Source: Minicystis rosea (GTDB lineage Bacteria; Myxococcota_A; Polyangia; Polyangiales; Polyangiaceae). Taken from it: 64,000 nucleotides of DNA. A model generated the notes under the pieces. That model worked only from the letters and a program-made list of their open reading frames with translations. It was not told the origin of the DNA and did not search any database. Positions 33,653 to 42,944 of the stretch are shown here, one piece after another. Position 1 is the stretch's first letter; every line of letters begins with the position of its first letter. The stretch is from contig CP016211.1 of NCBI GenBank assembly GCA_001931535.1, forward strand, positions 13,066,377 to 13,130,376. Direction: 5' to 3'. The position numbers were made by a program, and so were the translations under genes.

Positions 33653-35190
33653 GGATGCTTCGGGCCCGGTCGATCGCGCAGCAGCCCTTGATACGCGAGC
33701 GTGAGCAAGGCGACGGCGAGCAGCGCGGCGATCGCCTGCGTGCGGCCGCTGTCGACAGGGGCTTTCTGTACCTTGCCAGCGGCGGGCGGCGTGGGGGCAG
33801 GAGGCTTGCCGAAGTGCTCGGCGAAGGCCAGCGCGCGGGCTTGCTCGACGACCTCGCGCTGCACGCAGCCGCGAGGATCGGGCCCTGAAGCGCACCCGGA
33901 GAGGAGCGCGAGCGTCTGCTTCACGCGTGCCTGCTTCTCGACGGCGACGTCGGGGCGCGGCTCGGTGAGCGAGAGATACCGATCCAGATCGCGCGCGGCT
34001 TCGGCGGGATCGCGCCGCACCTCGATCACCGCTCGACAATAATAGATGTCCGGATCGGGCCTGCCGGCGCGGGCGGCGCGATCGATCAAGACCTCTGCCT
34101 CCGCCTCGTGACCGGGGGTGTGGAAGGCATTCATGGCCATGTACATGGCCACGCGCGGCTCGCTGTCGATGAGCGTGCCGGACTGCTTCAACCAGCGCGT
34201 CGACTCCTCGTAATGGTGCAAGTAATGATGGATGACGCCGACCATCATTTGCAGGGCCGGCACGCCGGGGTGTGCTTCGGCGAGCCGCAGGTAAGCAGCG
34301 AGCTTGGCCTCGGTGGGATCGGCGCTGAGGAGACCGAGGTATTCGCCGAGGAGGCTCGGGCTCGCTTCGCCCGCGAGCAGGAGAGGATCGAGCAGCGCCA
34401 GCGCGGCGTCGCGACCCTCCTCGATCTTCACGCGGTTGGCGCGGCGCACGGTGAACTCGACGTCGCGCGGGAACTGCGCGAGCGCCGCGGTGAACGCCTC
34501 CTCCGTGGCGCGCGTATCGCGGGCGCGCACCGCGATCTCGATGCGCGCATCGGCCACCGAGCGCGCGCGCGGAGCCGCCTCTTGCACGCGGGCGAGCAGC
34601 GCCGTCGCCTCGGTCGTGCGGCCGGCGTCGGCGAGCGCCATGGCCGCGGGGATGAAGCGGCACGCATACTTTCGATGCGCATCCGGACGCGCGGTGACCT
34701 CGGCGAGCCGCGCCGCTCCTTCGTCGATGCGATGTTTGCGAATCAGCGCCGCGGCCTCGTAGATCGCCGCGATCGGCGCGGCCTCTGCGCCCTCCTTCGC
34801 GACCATGATCTTGGCGGCGGCGACGGCCTCGTCGAACACCGCATCGGCGCTCGGATCGGGCAGCGATGCGAGCAGCGAGCCCGCCCACAGGAGCAGGAAT
34901 GGATCGCCGGCCGCGTGCTTGCGCACGTCGGCGACGGCGGTGCGGACCTTCTCGGCGTCCTTGGTCCCGAGATCGTGCCCGGCTTGCACGAGCGCGTGGA
35001 TCTCCGGTGAATCGGGCTTCGTCTCGCAGGCGTCGAGGGAGAGCGCATCCGCCTTCGCGAGGCTGGGCGCGCAGGTGAGGGCGGCGGCGATCGCGGCCGC
35101 GGAGAAGCGATTCAGGATCTGGCGCAACCTCGAGCCCGGCCGTGCACGGGAGATGTCGTGAGGCGATCGCCGTCGGGGCTTCTTCGTCAC
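33649..35190 (-). CDS. Secreted or anchored TPR-repeat protein
   Basis: 513 residues. An N-terminal export signal (FSAAAIAAALTCAPSLAKA) follows a basic stretch, then a long array of tetratrico-type helices (ALADAGRTTEATALLARVQ, YLRLAEAHPGVPALQMMVGV, EAEVLIDRAARAGRPDPDIY), a Pro-rich linker and one C-terminal membrane helix (AIAALLAVALLTLAYQGLL). It is therefore probably membrane-tethered with the TPR domain in the periplasm. GTG 35190 overlaps the hydrolase stop (GTGA). The tethered TPR may serve as scaffold for the coupled glycosyltransferase. Confidence 0.8.
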   Translation of the reverse strand: MTKKPRRRSPHDISRARPGSRLRQILNRFSAAAIAAALTCAPSLAKADALSLDACETKPDSPEIHALVQAGHDLGTKDAEKVRTAVADVRKHAAGDPFLLLWAGSLLASLPDPSADAVFDEAVAAAKIMVAKEGAEAAPIAAIYEAAALIRKHRIDEGAARLAEVTARPDAHRKYACRFIPAAMALADAGRTTEATALLARVQEAAPRARSVADARIEIAVRARDTRATEEAFTAALAQFPRDVEFTVRRANRVKIEEGRDAALALLDPLLLAGEASPSLLGEYLGLLSADPTEAKLAAYLRLAEAHPGVPALQMMVGVIHHYLHHYEESTRWLKQSGTLIDSEPRVAMYMAMNAFHTPGHEAEAEVLIDRAARAGRPDPDIYYCRAVIEVRRDPAEAARDLDRYLSLTEPRPDVAVEKQARVKQTLALLSGCASGPDPRGCVQREVVEQARALAFAEHFGKPPAPTPPAAGKVQKAPVDSGRTQAIAALLAVALLTLAYQGLLRDRPGPKHP

Positions 35191-36056
35191 GATCCCTCCG
35201 GAAGCCATCGGGTCACGAGGTCGAGCCAGCGATCGGGGACCTCGAGCTGCGGCACGTGCCCGACACCTTCCATGCGTTCGACCTTCCAATCCGACCGCAG
35301 GCGCGCGGCCGCTTCGCTCACCACGAGAGGCACCAGTCGATCACGGGTGCCCTGCGTGAGCAATGCCGGCGCGCGCAGCCGACGGATGGCGTCATACACA
35401 CGCTCGCGTTGCACGAGCACGCGCACGAGCGAGCGCGCAGCGCCCAGGTACGCGTCGGTGGCCCAGGACAAGCGCGCCCGCTCCTGCGCGAGCGTCAGCG
35501 TGGCCTGCCACACCTCGGGGGCGAGGCTCTCGACCCGGAGGCCGCAGAGATCGAGCGTGTCGCGCAGCACCTTCTCGGGCCCCGCGGAGGCGAGCCGATG
35601 GCGCATCGTCATTTCGCCGAAGACGGGCAGGAGGAAGAGCGAGAACAACAACGCCACCTGTGGATCGACGGGCGCCCCGGGCGGGCGCGGCAAGGCCGGG
35701 CCCACGAGCACGAGGCGCGCGATGCGATCGGGGCACGCGGACGCGAGCATCACGGAGACGAGGCCGCCCATCGAGTTGCCGACGAGCGTCACGGGGCCCT
35801 GCGTTTCTCGATCGAGCAAGCGACGGAGCATCGCCACGTTGGACTCGATCGACGGCGCGCGCCCCGCGAGCGGCGTGCGCCCGAAGCCGATCAGATCGGG
35901 CGCCAGCACGCGGCCGCGCTTGGCGAGCGCATCGCCCACGGCCATCCAGCTCGTGTGCGAAGCGCCGAGCCCGTGCAAGAGCAGGATCGACGCGCCCTCG
36001 CCGCCGAAATCGGCGACGTGCACCGGGCCGTCGAGATCGATGATGCGCGTCTTCAC
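35187..36056 (-). CDS. Alpha/beta hydrolase
   Basis: 289 residues of classic alpha/beta-hydrolase fold: oxyanion region LLHGLGASHTSW, nucleophile elbow GNSMGG with the catalytic Ser near residue 100, Asp in GTRDRLVPL, and His in GVGHVPQLE. GTG 36056 is chosen because GGAGGAG lies four bases upstream. It heads a three-gene operon (hydrolase, TPR, glycosyltransferase) linked by GTGA overlaps. Substrate unknown; esterases, lactonases and haloalkane-type enzymes share these motifs. Confidence 0.88.
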   Translation of the reverse strand: MKTRIIDLDGPVHVADFGGEGASILLLHGLGASHTSWMAVGDALAKRGRVLAPDLIGFGRTPLAGRAPSIESNVAMLRRLLDRETQGPVTLVGNSMGGLVSVMLASACPDRIARLVLVGPALPRPPGAPVDPQVALLFSLFLLPVFGEMTMRHRLASAGPEKVLRDTLDLCGLRVESLAPEVWQATLTLAQERARLSWATDAYLGAARSLVRVLVQRERVYDAIRRLRAPALLTQGTRDRLVPLVVSEAAARLRSDWKVERMEGVGHVPQLEVPDRWLDLVTRWLPEGS

Positions 36057-36276
36057 GATGCTCCTCCGCGGCCGTCGCCGTCGATGCAATCGCGCGCGGA
36101 TGCCGTCGTTCGTGCATCGACGTCACGCAGGGATCCAAGGGTGACCATGTGTCGCATGAAGATCGAATCGGGGAAGCTCGTGGTTTCGTCGGGCATCGTC
36201 GTGCTCCGGGCGGAGAAGCCGAAGGGTAACGCCGTTCGCCTCGCGGCGGGGGACGACGCGCGCTACGATCGGCGTC

Positions 36277-36912
36277 ATGTGCGGCCGTTATACGCTCACA
36301 TACTCGGACCTCGGCCAGGTCGCCGAGCTCCTCGGCGCGATCCTCGATCCGGCCGCGGCGGCGCTCCACCGACCGCGCTACAACGTGACGCCTTCGAGCG
36401 CGTGCATCCTCGCGCGCTTCGATGGTGAAGCGCGGCTCGTGCCGGCGCTCTGGGGCCTCAAGATCGCGGGCCGCTTCGTGATCAACGCGCGCGCGGAGTC
36501 CGCGGCGATCCGCTTCGAAGAGGCTTATGCGCGCGGGCGTTGCGTCGTGCCCGCCGACGGCTTCTACGAGTGGAGCGGCGACAAGAACGCGCGCCGCCCC
36601 GTCTGGTTCCACGATCCCGGCGGCCGCCCGCTCTTCCTCGCCGGCCTGCTCGTGGATCAGCCTGCTGCGCCGCCCGCCTTCACGTTGCTGACGGTCGCCG
36701 CGCGCCCGCCCGTCGCGGCCGTGCACGATCGCATGCCTCTCCTCCTCTCGCCCGAGACCGCGCGCCGCTGGCTCGCCGAAGCGCCGGACGCCGTTCCGAC
36801 CGAGGAAATCGCGCTGATCGGGACGGAGGTCTCGCCGCGCGTCAACGCGACCGCGCACGACGATCCGGCCTGCATCATGCCGGAGCGCACGAGACAGCTC
36901 GTGTTGTTCTGA
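36277..36912 (+). CDS. SRAP-family protein (YedK/HMCES-like abasic-site DNA-protein crosslinker)
   Basis: 211 residues. Family hallmarks are all present: Cys2 immediately after Met (MCGRYTL), RYNVTPS, the NARAES segment, GFYEWSG with the catalytic Glu, and the VHDRMPLLL His. SRAP proteins bind abasic sites in single-stranded DNA through Cys2 as a thiazolidine crosslink. It stands alone, with no SOS operator that I recognise upstream. ATG 36277 is fixed by the need for Cys at position 2. Confidence 0.93.
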   Translation: MCGRYTLTYSDLGQVAELLGAILDPAAAALHRPRYNVTPSSACILARFDGEARLVPALWGLKIAGRFVINARAESAAIRFEEAYARGRCVVPADGFYEWSGDKNARRPVWFHDPGGRPLFLAGLLVDQPAAPPAFTLLTVAARPPVAAVHDRMPLLLSPETARRWLAEAPDAVPTEEIALIGTEVSPRVNATAHDDPACIMPERTRQLVLF

Positions 36913-36995
36913 CACGAATCGAGGTACCCAAACGGCGAACGACGGGTTAACCATTGTCCGCTCGGCCGCGGCGCCGAGGTCCGGAGAGGGAGCCC

Positions 36996-37307
36996 ATGAA
37001 GCACATCATCCAGCACGATCTCGATATGGCCACGGCGAAGAAAGCAGCCGACCGCGCCTTTGCCGAATACAAGAGCCGCTTTCCGGACTACAGCCCCGAG
37101 CTCGCCTGGGTGAACGATCGCAAAGCCGATGTCGCCTTCAACGCCAAGGGCGTGAAGCTCAACGGCGGGATGGAGATCGCGCCGACCTCCATCGCCCTCG
37201 AGCTCGACGTGCCCTTCCTCTTCCGCCCATTCCAGAAGAAGGCCATGGAAGTCATCGAGCGCGAGGTTCGCGTCTGGCTCGAGAAGGCCAAGAAGGGCGA
37301 GCTTTGA
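36996..37307 (+). CDS. Polyhydroxyalkanoic acid system-like small protein
   Basis: 103 residues, beginning MKHIIQHDLDMATAKKAADR, then DRKADVAFNAKGVKLNGGME and FRPFQKKAMEVIEREVRVWL. This fits the PHA_gran_rgn family of small proteins associated with polyhydroxyalkanoate granules, though members also occur far from pha genes, as here. ATG 36996 has GGAGAGGGAGCCC upstream. It is not obviously co-transcribed with SRAP (83-bp gap). Confidence 0.78.
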   Translation: MKHIIQHDLDMATAKKAADRAFAEYKSRFPDYSPELAWVNDRKADVAFNAKGVKLNGGMEIAPTSIALELDVPFLFRPFQKKAMEVIEREVRVWLEKAKKGEL

Positions 37308-37444
37308 TCGACACGGCGGGCGCACGCGCACGCGCCGGTCTCGCCGTGGGGCTCCGGTCGGCAAAGCAGCCTTCGCGATCCAGCCTCGCCGACAAGCACA
37401 TTTCTCCGCTTCGGATCTCGCGTCGGTCGCGTCGAGCAGGCGTT

Positions 37445-37568
37445 GACAGCCTGTTGATTTTCGTCGCGAGCGCTTCGAAGGTAGCGAGCCCGACCGAGGA
37501 ATCCTCTGCGATTTTGAGGGAGGGCGAGCGACGATTCGGAGCGCACAGCAGAAAATCAGCAGGCTGTT
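37445..37568. repeat. Inverted-repeat element with 18-bp ends (MITE-like)
   Basis: The left end GACAGCCTGTTGATTTTC (37445-37462) and the right end, reading AACAGCCTGCTGATTTTC on the minus strand (37551-37568), match at 16 of 18 positions. The element is 124 bp long, carries no gene and is less GC-rich than its surroundings. It occupies most of the 373-bp gap before the YqeY gene. Terminal inverted repeats without an ORF suggest a MITE or the remnant ends of a transposon. No flanking target duplication is obvious. Confidence 0.7.
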
Positions 37569-37680
37569 AGCTGCTCTCGCGCCGAGCCAGTACGTCTGTC
37601 AGAGTCTTCAGCGACCACCGCTGCTCGGTGGTCGCGTTCTCCAACGCTGGGCCCTCCGCGGGCCTGAAGAAGGTCGAGCC

Positions 37681-38112
37681 ATGTTGGTCGAAGAGATCAA
37701 GCGCCGGATTGCGGCGGCGATGAAGGCGGGCAACACCGTCGAGAAGGAAATCCTGCGCCTCGCGCTGGGCGAGATCCAGACCGCCGAGGCCCGCGGCACG
37801 AGCGTCACGGACGAAGGCGCCGCCGCGATCGTCCGCAAGATCATCAAGTCCAACGAGGAGACGCTCGCGGCCTCCGAGGGCGAAGAGCAGAAGCGCGTCC
37901 TCGCCGCGGAGAACGCGGTGCTCGCCTCGCTCCTGCCCAAATCGCTCGGCGTCGACGACATCGTCACCGCGCTCGACCCCGTGCGCGATGCAATCAAGGC
38001 CGCCGGCAACAACGGCCAAGCCACCGGGATCGCCATGAAGCACCTCAAGGCTTCGGGAGCGGTGGTGAACGGAAAAGACGTGACCGAGGCCGTGACGCGC
38101 ATGCGCGCGTGA
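37681..38112 (+). CDS. GatB/YqeY domain protein
   Basis: 143 residues, full length for the YqeY family (MLVEEIKRRIAAAMKAGN, LRLALGEIQTAE, LLPKSLGVDDIV, ATGIAMKHLKASGAVVNGKD). YqeY shares the tRNA-binding tail domain of the GatB subunit of aspartyl/glutamyl-tRNA amidotransferase; its own role is poorly defined. Stand-alone gene; the 227-bp gap after it holds nothing recognisable. Confidence 0.92.
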   Translation: MLVEEIKRRIAAAMKAGNTVEKEILRLALGEIQTAEARGTSVTDEGAAAIVRKIIKSNEETLAASEGEEQKRVLAAENAVLASLLPKSLGVDDIVTALDPVRDAIKAAGNNGQATGIAMKHLKASGAVVNGKDVTEAVTRMRA

Positions 38113-38339
38113 GCGCTCCCACGAGGCGCGCGCGAGCCGTGCGAACGTCGTAGGCGAGGCGCGGCGGACATCCTGTGAGCGAGGGCGCTTTGAGCCGCGC
38201 TCACACGAGATTCCGAAACCACGTGTCTCTCCCGCGCCCGCTCGACCAACGATTCCGGCTGCACCCCAGGACGGATTGATGAGCGGCATCGCGCCCGTCC
38301 TCCATTGATCCTGGTTCGTCCCGCCGCTCGTCGGTTAAC

Positions 38340-39248
38340 ATGGACGCTGTCATGCGTCCTTCCTCTCGCTTCCTCCCCATCCTCCTCGCGTTGGCTGCTC
38401 CCTGGCTGGGGATCGCCTGTGGGCTGTCCCCCATGTCTCCTCCCACGGGCTCGACCTCTTCCGGCGGCGCGGGTGGCCATGGCACCTCGAGCAGCTCGGG
38501 AGACAGCGTTTCGAGCAGCTCGGGCACGGGCGGCGCGAGCACCAGCTCGAGCGCGAGCAGCGGTGGCGCTGGTGGCACCGGCGGTCAGATGGGCACCGGC
38601 GGCGCGACGTCGAGCAGCTCGACCGGGGCGGGCGCAGGGGGCGCGACGTCATCGAGCAGCTCGAGCAGCTCCGGGAGCACCACGTCGTCGAGCAGCTCTG
38701 GCGGCGTGGAGGATGCCGGTGACGGATCGACCTCCCTCTGCAACACGACGGTCACGAAGTATGCAGTCGATCCGGCGCTGCACATCACCGCGTGCTTCCC
38801 GGTGGTCTATCCGACGAACCCGCCGACCTCGGGCCCGCACTATCCCATCTGGGCAGCTTACAAGACGTATACGAAGCCGGTCGACCGCGGCTTCACCGTC
38901 CACGATTTGGAGCACGGTGCCATCGTGATCTCCTACAACTGCCCTGGTGGCTGCGCTGCCGAGCTCGCTCAGCTCCAAGCCTTCTTGGACGCGCGTCCGG
39001 TCGATCCCATCTGCACCGCTCCCGTGCGCAATCGCTTCGTGGTCACGCCGGATCCGCTGCTCGACGTGCGTTTCGCCGCCGCCGCGTGGGGATGGGGGCT
39101 GCGCTCGCAATGCTTCGATCTGACGGAGCTCGGCGCCTTCATCGACGCTCATTATGGGCAAGGCCCGGAGATCACGTGTTACGACGGCACGGAGCCCCCG
39201 ACGTGCGACGGCGACGGTGGCGTGATCTCGGCAGACGCAGGTCCGTGA
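38340..39248 (+). CDS. DUF3105 lipoprotein with Ser/Gly-rich linker
   Basis: 302 residues. Lipoprotein signal ending GIAC, then a ~110-residue low-complexity linker of Ser and Gly runs with Thr, and a C-terminal DUF3105 domain (NPPTSGPHYPIW, VHDLEHGAIVISYNCPGGC). DUF3105 proteins have conserved His/Glu residues (TSGPH, EHG) and two or more Cys but no established activity. ATG 38340 or 38352 both keep the signal. The linker is typical of myxobacterial surface lipoproteins and is expected to vary in length between strains. Confidence 0.88.
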   Translation: MDAVMRPSSRFLPILLALAAPWLGIACGLSPMSPPTGSTSSGGAGGHGTSSSSGDSVSSSSGTGGASTSSSASSGGAGGTGGQMGTGGATSSSSTGAGAGGATSSSSSSSSGSTTSSSSSGGVEDAGDGSTSLCNTTVTKYAVDPALHITACFPVVYPTNPPTSGPHYPIWAAYKTYTKPVDRGFTVHDLEHGAIVISYNCPGGCAAELAQLQAFLDARPVDPICTAPVRNRFVVTPDPLLDVRFAAAAWGWGLRSQCFDLTELGAFIDAHYGQGPEITCYDGTEPPTCDGDGGVISADAGP

Positions 39249-39269
39249 GTCATCGGCCGGCGTGATCCA

Positions 39270-39644
39270 TCAGGGATGTCGGCCAGCATCGTGCGCGCCG
39301 GCGCCGCCATCGTGCGCGCCGGCATGGTGCGCGCCGATGGCGCTCTCCGGATAGAGCGGCCGGGCGGCGGGCATGGCCGTGTCGGGCGGCGGAGGTCCGG
39401 CGTCGGCGGGCGCGGCGAGAGGGAGCGCACCGGCGTCGGCGGCGCGCGCACCGATGGCGGAGACCGGCCCGGGATAGCCCGAATAAGGTTGGTTTTGCTG
39501 CTGGCTGTAACCCGAGATCGGCGGAATGGGCGCCATCATGCTGCGCTGGCCCGGCGGCGGCTCTTCACGAGCTCGCTCGTTGGGCATGGTGCGACAAGCG
39601 GTCGCGGCGAGGGCGAGCAGGCTGAAGAGGCAGAGAGATCTCAT
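39270..39644 (-). CDS. Small Pro/Ala-rich lipoprotein
   Basis: 124 residues starting MRSLCLFSLLALAATAC, a good lipoprotein signal. The mature protein is Pro/Gln/Ala-rich and disordered (YSQQQNQPYSGYPG) and ends in a His/Gly/Ala tail (AGAHDGGAGAHDAGRHP). No domain is recognised. ATG 39644 is chosen because the signal follows directly. It is convergent with the DUF3105 gene across 21 bp. Confidence 0.6.
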   Translation of the reverse strand: MRSLCLFSLLALAATACRTMPNERAREEPPPGQRSMMAPIPPISGYSQQQNQPYSGYPGPVSAIGARAADAGALPLAAPADAGPPPPDTAMPAARPLYPESAIGAHHAGAHDGGAGAHDAGRHP

Positions 39645-39857
39645 GAGGGCCTTGGGAAAGAGGCTTTGCGATGAGCATGCCTGTGAACGCGGCGCAGTCG
39701 CGCACAAGCTCACGAGAGAATGGCTGAGGCCGGCGGCTCCGCCGACCCTGTGGCGTGGCCGGGGAATGAGCGCCGTCGGCCACGACACGATCAACGAATG
39801 ACGAGAGGGGTGTGATAGAAGCAGAGAGGCAGAAACCTTTGCCTCTCAGGGTGGACC

Positions 39858-41084
39858 ATGACGCGTGCTTTTTCTTACTTCGCGCCGGAAACACAGCAGG
39901 ACCCGTATCCGCAGTACGCGGCGGCCCGCGCCGAGGAGCCGATCTTCTTCTGCGAAGATCTCGGCATGTGGGTGGCGACCCGGCATGCGGATGTCACCGC
40001 GATCCTCCGCGACACCGACCGCTTTTCCTCGCGGCTCACCACGGTGGCCGTGAAGGAGCCGCCGCCCGAGGTCGTCGCCGTCATGCGCAGAGGGTTTCCG
40101 CGCACCGGCTCGATCATCCACCTCGACCCGCCGGAGCACACACAGGTCCGGCGGCGGATGAACGCGGCCTTCACCGCCGAGCGCGTCGCCGCCATGGAAG
40201 GCGCCGTCACCACGTTGGCCAATGAGCTCGTGGATGCGTTCGAAGCCGAAGGACGCGCAGATCTCGTGAGACGCTTCTGCGGCCCGCTGCCCGTTTCGGT
40301 CATCGCAGACATCTTGGGTGTCTCGCGGGCCGATGCCGGCAAGTTCGGCCAATGGGCAAACGATGCTGCGCGGTTGCTCATGAGCGGTAACCTGGCCACC
40401 GACGAGTGGGTGAGAGCCGCCGAGAGCGTGGTGACCATGCAGCATCACCTCGCGGATCTCATCACGGCACGGAAGAGCGCGCCGACGGACGATCTCCTCA
40501 CTGCCCTCGTCCAAACGGCGACGGACGCGAATGGTCAGCTCGACATGGCCAAGGCCGTCGGCTATGCGACGGCGTTCGTCTTCGCAGGCCACAAGACCAC
40601 GACCGACCTCCTCGGCAACGCGCTCCGCCTCCTGCTCCTGCACCCCGAGCAGCTCGCGGCGCTCGTGCGCGATTCCTCTCTTGCGAGCGCCGTCGTCGAA
40701 GAGACCCTCCGCCGCGACTGCCCCGTTCCCGGGACGGCCCGTGTCGCCAACGTCGATGTGAAGATCGGAGACGTCACCATCCCCAAGGACGCGCGGATCC
40801 TCGCGCTCTTGGGCTCCGCCAATCACGACGAGAACCTCTTCGAGGCCTCATCGAAGTTCGACATCGGGCGCACCGACGTGGGCGATCACCTCGCTTTCGG
40901 CCGCGGCGTCCACTTCTGTCTCGGCGCGCCCCTCGCGCGTCTCCAAGGGCGCGTGGCGCTCACCGTGCTCACCCAGCGCCTGCGCGGCCTGCGCTTCGCG
41001 AGCGAGCAGCCCGTGAAGTTCTGGCAAGTCACCATGTTCCGAGGGCCGGTATCTCTCGATGTCGCTTGGGACGTCGCGAAGTAG
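39858..41084 (+). CDS. Cytochrome P450
   Basis: 408 residues, normal for bacterial class I P450s. Motifs: I-helix AFVFAGHKTTTDLL (oxygen-activating AGxxTT), K-helix EETLRRD (ExxR) and the heme loop FGRGVHFCLGAPLAR with Cys354 as the thiolate ligand. It needs a ferredoxin and reductase, neither of which is in the window. It stands alone rather than in a biosynthetic cluster, so the substrate cannot be guessed. ATG 39858 is the start. Confidence 0.95.
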   Translation: MTRAFSYFAPETQQDPYPQYAAARAEEPIFFCEDLGMWVATRHADVTAILRDTDRFSSRLTTVAVKEPPPEVVAVMRRGFPRTGSIIHLDPPEHTQVRRRMNAAFTAERVAAMEGAVTTLANELVDAFEAEGRADLVRRFCGPLPVSVIADILGVSRADAGKFGQWANDAARLLMSGNLATDEWVRAAESVVTMQHHLADLITARKSAPTDDLLTALVQTATDANGQLDMAKAVGYATAFVFAGHKTTTDLLGNALRLLLLHPEQLAALVRDSSLASAVVEETLRRDCPVPGTARVANVDVKIGDVTIPKDARILALLGSANHDENLFEASSKFDIGRTDVGDHLAFGRGVHFCLGAPLARLQGRVALTVLTQRLRGLRFASEQPVKFWQVTMFRGPVSLDVAWDVAK

Positions 41085-41280
41085 TCTCACCATCAGCAGC
41101 GCCACTCCAATCCTCGAAGCTCCGAGGAAAGGGGCTTTCGTCTATGAACGCCGCCGGCGTGCTAGGTTCGACGTCATGGGCCTCGGGATTGCAAGCCTCG
41201 CCTTGGACGTCGCGAGTGAATAGGGGGCTCCCGCATCTCGTACTCTCCGTGAAGCGGGCCGACCCGCGCTCCGAGGCTCG

Positions 41281-41754
41281 GTGATCACGAGAGAACAAGC
41301 GCATCGCCTCGTGCGCGCCCATGCCGAGCGGAAGGGCGCCATCTGGTTCGATGATGTCGTCGTCGATCGGGGCGGATACTGGTTCTTCCGTGTCGGGTAC
41401 GTCGGATCGTGCGGCGTGATCGTCGACAAGGCCGATGGTCGCCTGAGCGTGATGGGCTCGGCGTTGTCGCTGGACGACTGCTTCTGGGGGCACGAGCACG
41501 GCTTTTCTCCTGGTTTTCTCTCCCTCTGTATCACGAACGTCCGCGACCATCGTTCCACCGTCGAGTTGCTCCTTCATCTCATCTCGAGCGGACCACCGCG
41601 CACGAGGAATCCAAACCCGAAACGTGCTTGGCTCTCCGAAAAGATAGAGTCGCTCCCATGCGTGTTCGAGCCCCAGAATCTCTGGCTCTCGATTCCGACC
41701 TTTCGCGAGGTCCTGCAGCAGGGGTGGTTCGAGTACCAAGTGCGGGAGCCATGA
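41281..41754 (+). CDS. Hypothetical protein resembling YrhB/Imm35-type immunity proteins
   Basis: 157 residues. The start MITREQAHRLVRAHAERKG followed by GGYWFFRVGYVGSCGVIVDK and ADGRLSVMGSA resembles the small immunity-like family in which such proteins read an ...IVDK.DG....G pattern. The rest (FLSLCITNVRDHRSTVELL) is unknown. GTG 41281 is the likely start. No polymorphic toxin gene is adjacent, so it may be an orphan immunity gene or an unrelated protein. Weak similarity from memory only. Confidence 0.55.
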   Translation: MITREQAHRLVRAHAERKGAIWFDDVVVDRGGYWFFRVGYVGSCGVIVDKADGRLSVMGSALSLDDCFWGHEHGFSPGFLSLCITNVRDHRSTVELLLHLISSGPPRTRNPNPKRAWLSEKIESLPCVFEPQNLWLSIPTFREVLQQGWFEYQVREP

Positions 41755-41778
41755 GCGAGCGCGGACCGAAACCGCTCG

Positions 41779-42357
41779 ATGACTGCGATGCGACTACCTG
41801 AGCGACTCGATACGGACCGTCTGATCCTCCGCCGCTGGCAGCCCGCGGACGCGCCCCTGTTCAAGAGCGCCGTCGACGCGAGCTTGGAGCACCTGCGACC
41901 GTGGCTGCCTTGGGCGAGGGCCGAGCCGACGCCGCTCGCGGGCGTCGAGACGCGGCTGGGTGCTTTTGCCGCCCTCTTCGATGAAGGGCGCGAGTGGCTC
42001 TATGGCATCTTTCCGCACGGCGAAGGTGAGGTGCTCGGCGGCATCGGTGTTCATCCTCGAAACGTGGTTGACGGTCGCCCGGAGTACCTGGAAATCGGCT
42101 ACTGGCTGCGCGTCGACGCGACCGGCCACGGCTTCATGACCGAGGCCGTCGGCGCGGCCGTCACGGTGGTGCTCGCCTCGGAAGGCATCGCGCGTATCGA
42201 AATTCGCTGCGATCCGCGCAATGCGCAAAGCGCCGCGGTGCCGCGCAGGCTCGGATTCCACCTCGCGCGTACGCAGGAGAAAGACGCGCTCGATTCCCAA
42301 GGTCAACCGCGCGATACGATGGTGTGGGAGCGGCTGATTGCTCCGAGCGGCGCCTGA
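41779..42357 (+). CDS. GNAT N-acetyltransferase, RimJ/RimL type
   Basis: 192 residues. Opens with the typical LDTDRLILRRWQPADAPLFK, followed by YLEIGYWLRVDATGHGFMTEAV, where the RG-x-GxG-type CoA loop of this family reads ATGHGFMT, and IARIEIRCDPRNAQSAAVPRR. Acetylates an amino terminus of a ribosomal protein or a small amine; substrate unknown. ATG 41779 or 41788 are both plausible. It is 24 bp behind the preceding gene. Confidence 0.9.
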   Translation: MTAMRLPERLDTDRLILRRWQPADAPLFKSAVDASLEHLRPWLPWARAEPTPLAGVETRLGAFAALFDEGREWLYGIFPHGEGEVLGGIGVHPRNVVDGRPEYLEIGYWLRVDATGHGFMTEAVGAAVTVVLASEGIARIEIRCDPRNAQSAAVPRRLGFHLARTQEKDALDSQGQPRDTMVWERLIAPSGA

Positions 42358-42470
42358 CGGGCTTTGGTTTCCGAAGTGAAGCGGTGTGGCGACATGGCGT
42401 GAGCCTTGGGGACGCTTGCTTGCCCGCGCGGGCAGGACCGTCTCGAAATGATGACGATTCCCCGCGCGCC

Positions 42471-42668
42471 ATGAGCTGGCTGCATATCCATCTCGCGCTC
42501 TGGGCTGCGCTCTCTTTCGTGTGGCTTTGGGGCGTGCCGCCCTCGCGACGGGCCGCGCAGCGAGAGCCGCTCGGCTTGCGTCTCGCGTACCGCGGTCCGC
42601 TCGTCACCGCGGCGCTGCTCATTTTCACGCGCACCGGTCTGATCTCGTTCGGGGTGCTTGCTTCGTAA
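42471..42668 (+). CDS. Possible small membrane protein
   Basis: 65 residues with a hydrophobic N-terminal helix (LHIHLALWAALSFVWLWGV) and a second one at the end (PLVTAALLIFTRTGLISFG), joined by a short basic loop. ATG 42471 lacks a clear ribosome site. Codon usage is acceptable. The following 276 bp contain no convincing gene. Could be real or chance. Confidence 0.38.
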   Translation: MSWLHIHLALWAALSFVWLWGVPPSRRAAQREPLGLRLAYRGPLVTAALLIFTRTGLISFGVLAS

Positions 42669-42944
42669 GTGCTTTGGCTCGAAGGATCGCGCGTCGTTCA
42701 GTTGCCGTGGCAAGCGTCGCTTTGCATCCCTCCTTGAGCCTCGTCACGGTGGCCCGCACGCAGCCCCGAGCATCGGACTCTCCCGGGTAAGTGCAGGCCG
42801 AGGGCGAAAACGGCCATGGCCTGATCGTTTTTTGAGCCCGCTCCCGAGGCCCGAAAAGGGGCTTGGTCGTGCGGAGGCTCATGGGCGCAGGCGGCGGAAA
42901 CTGGAGAGGGATCGGGCCTCAGGGTAGAGTCACCGGCTCGACCC

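Noticed and set aside
42669..42944. Small plus-strand frames in the gap before the lipoprotein gene
   Set aside because: Arg/Lys-rich, no ribosome sites, no start with sensible composition; treated as non-coding.
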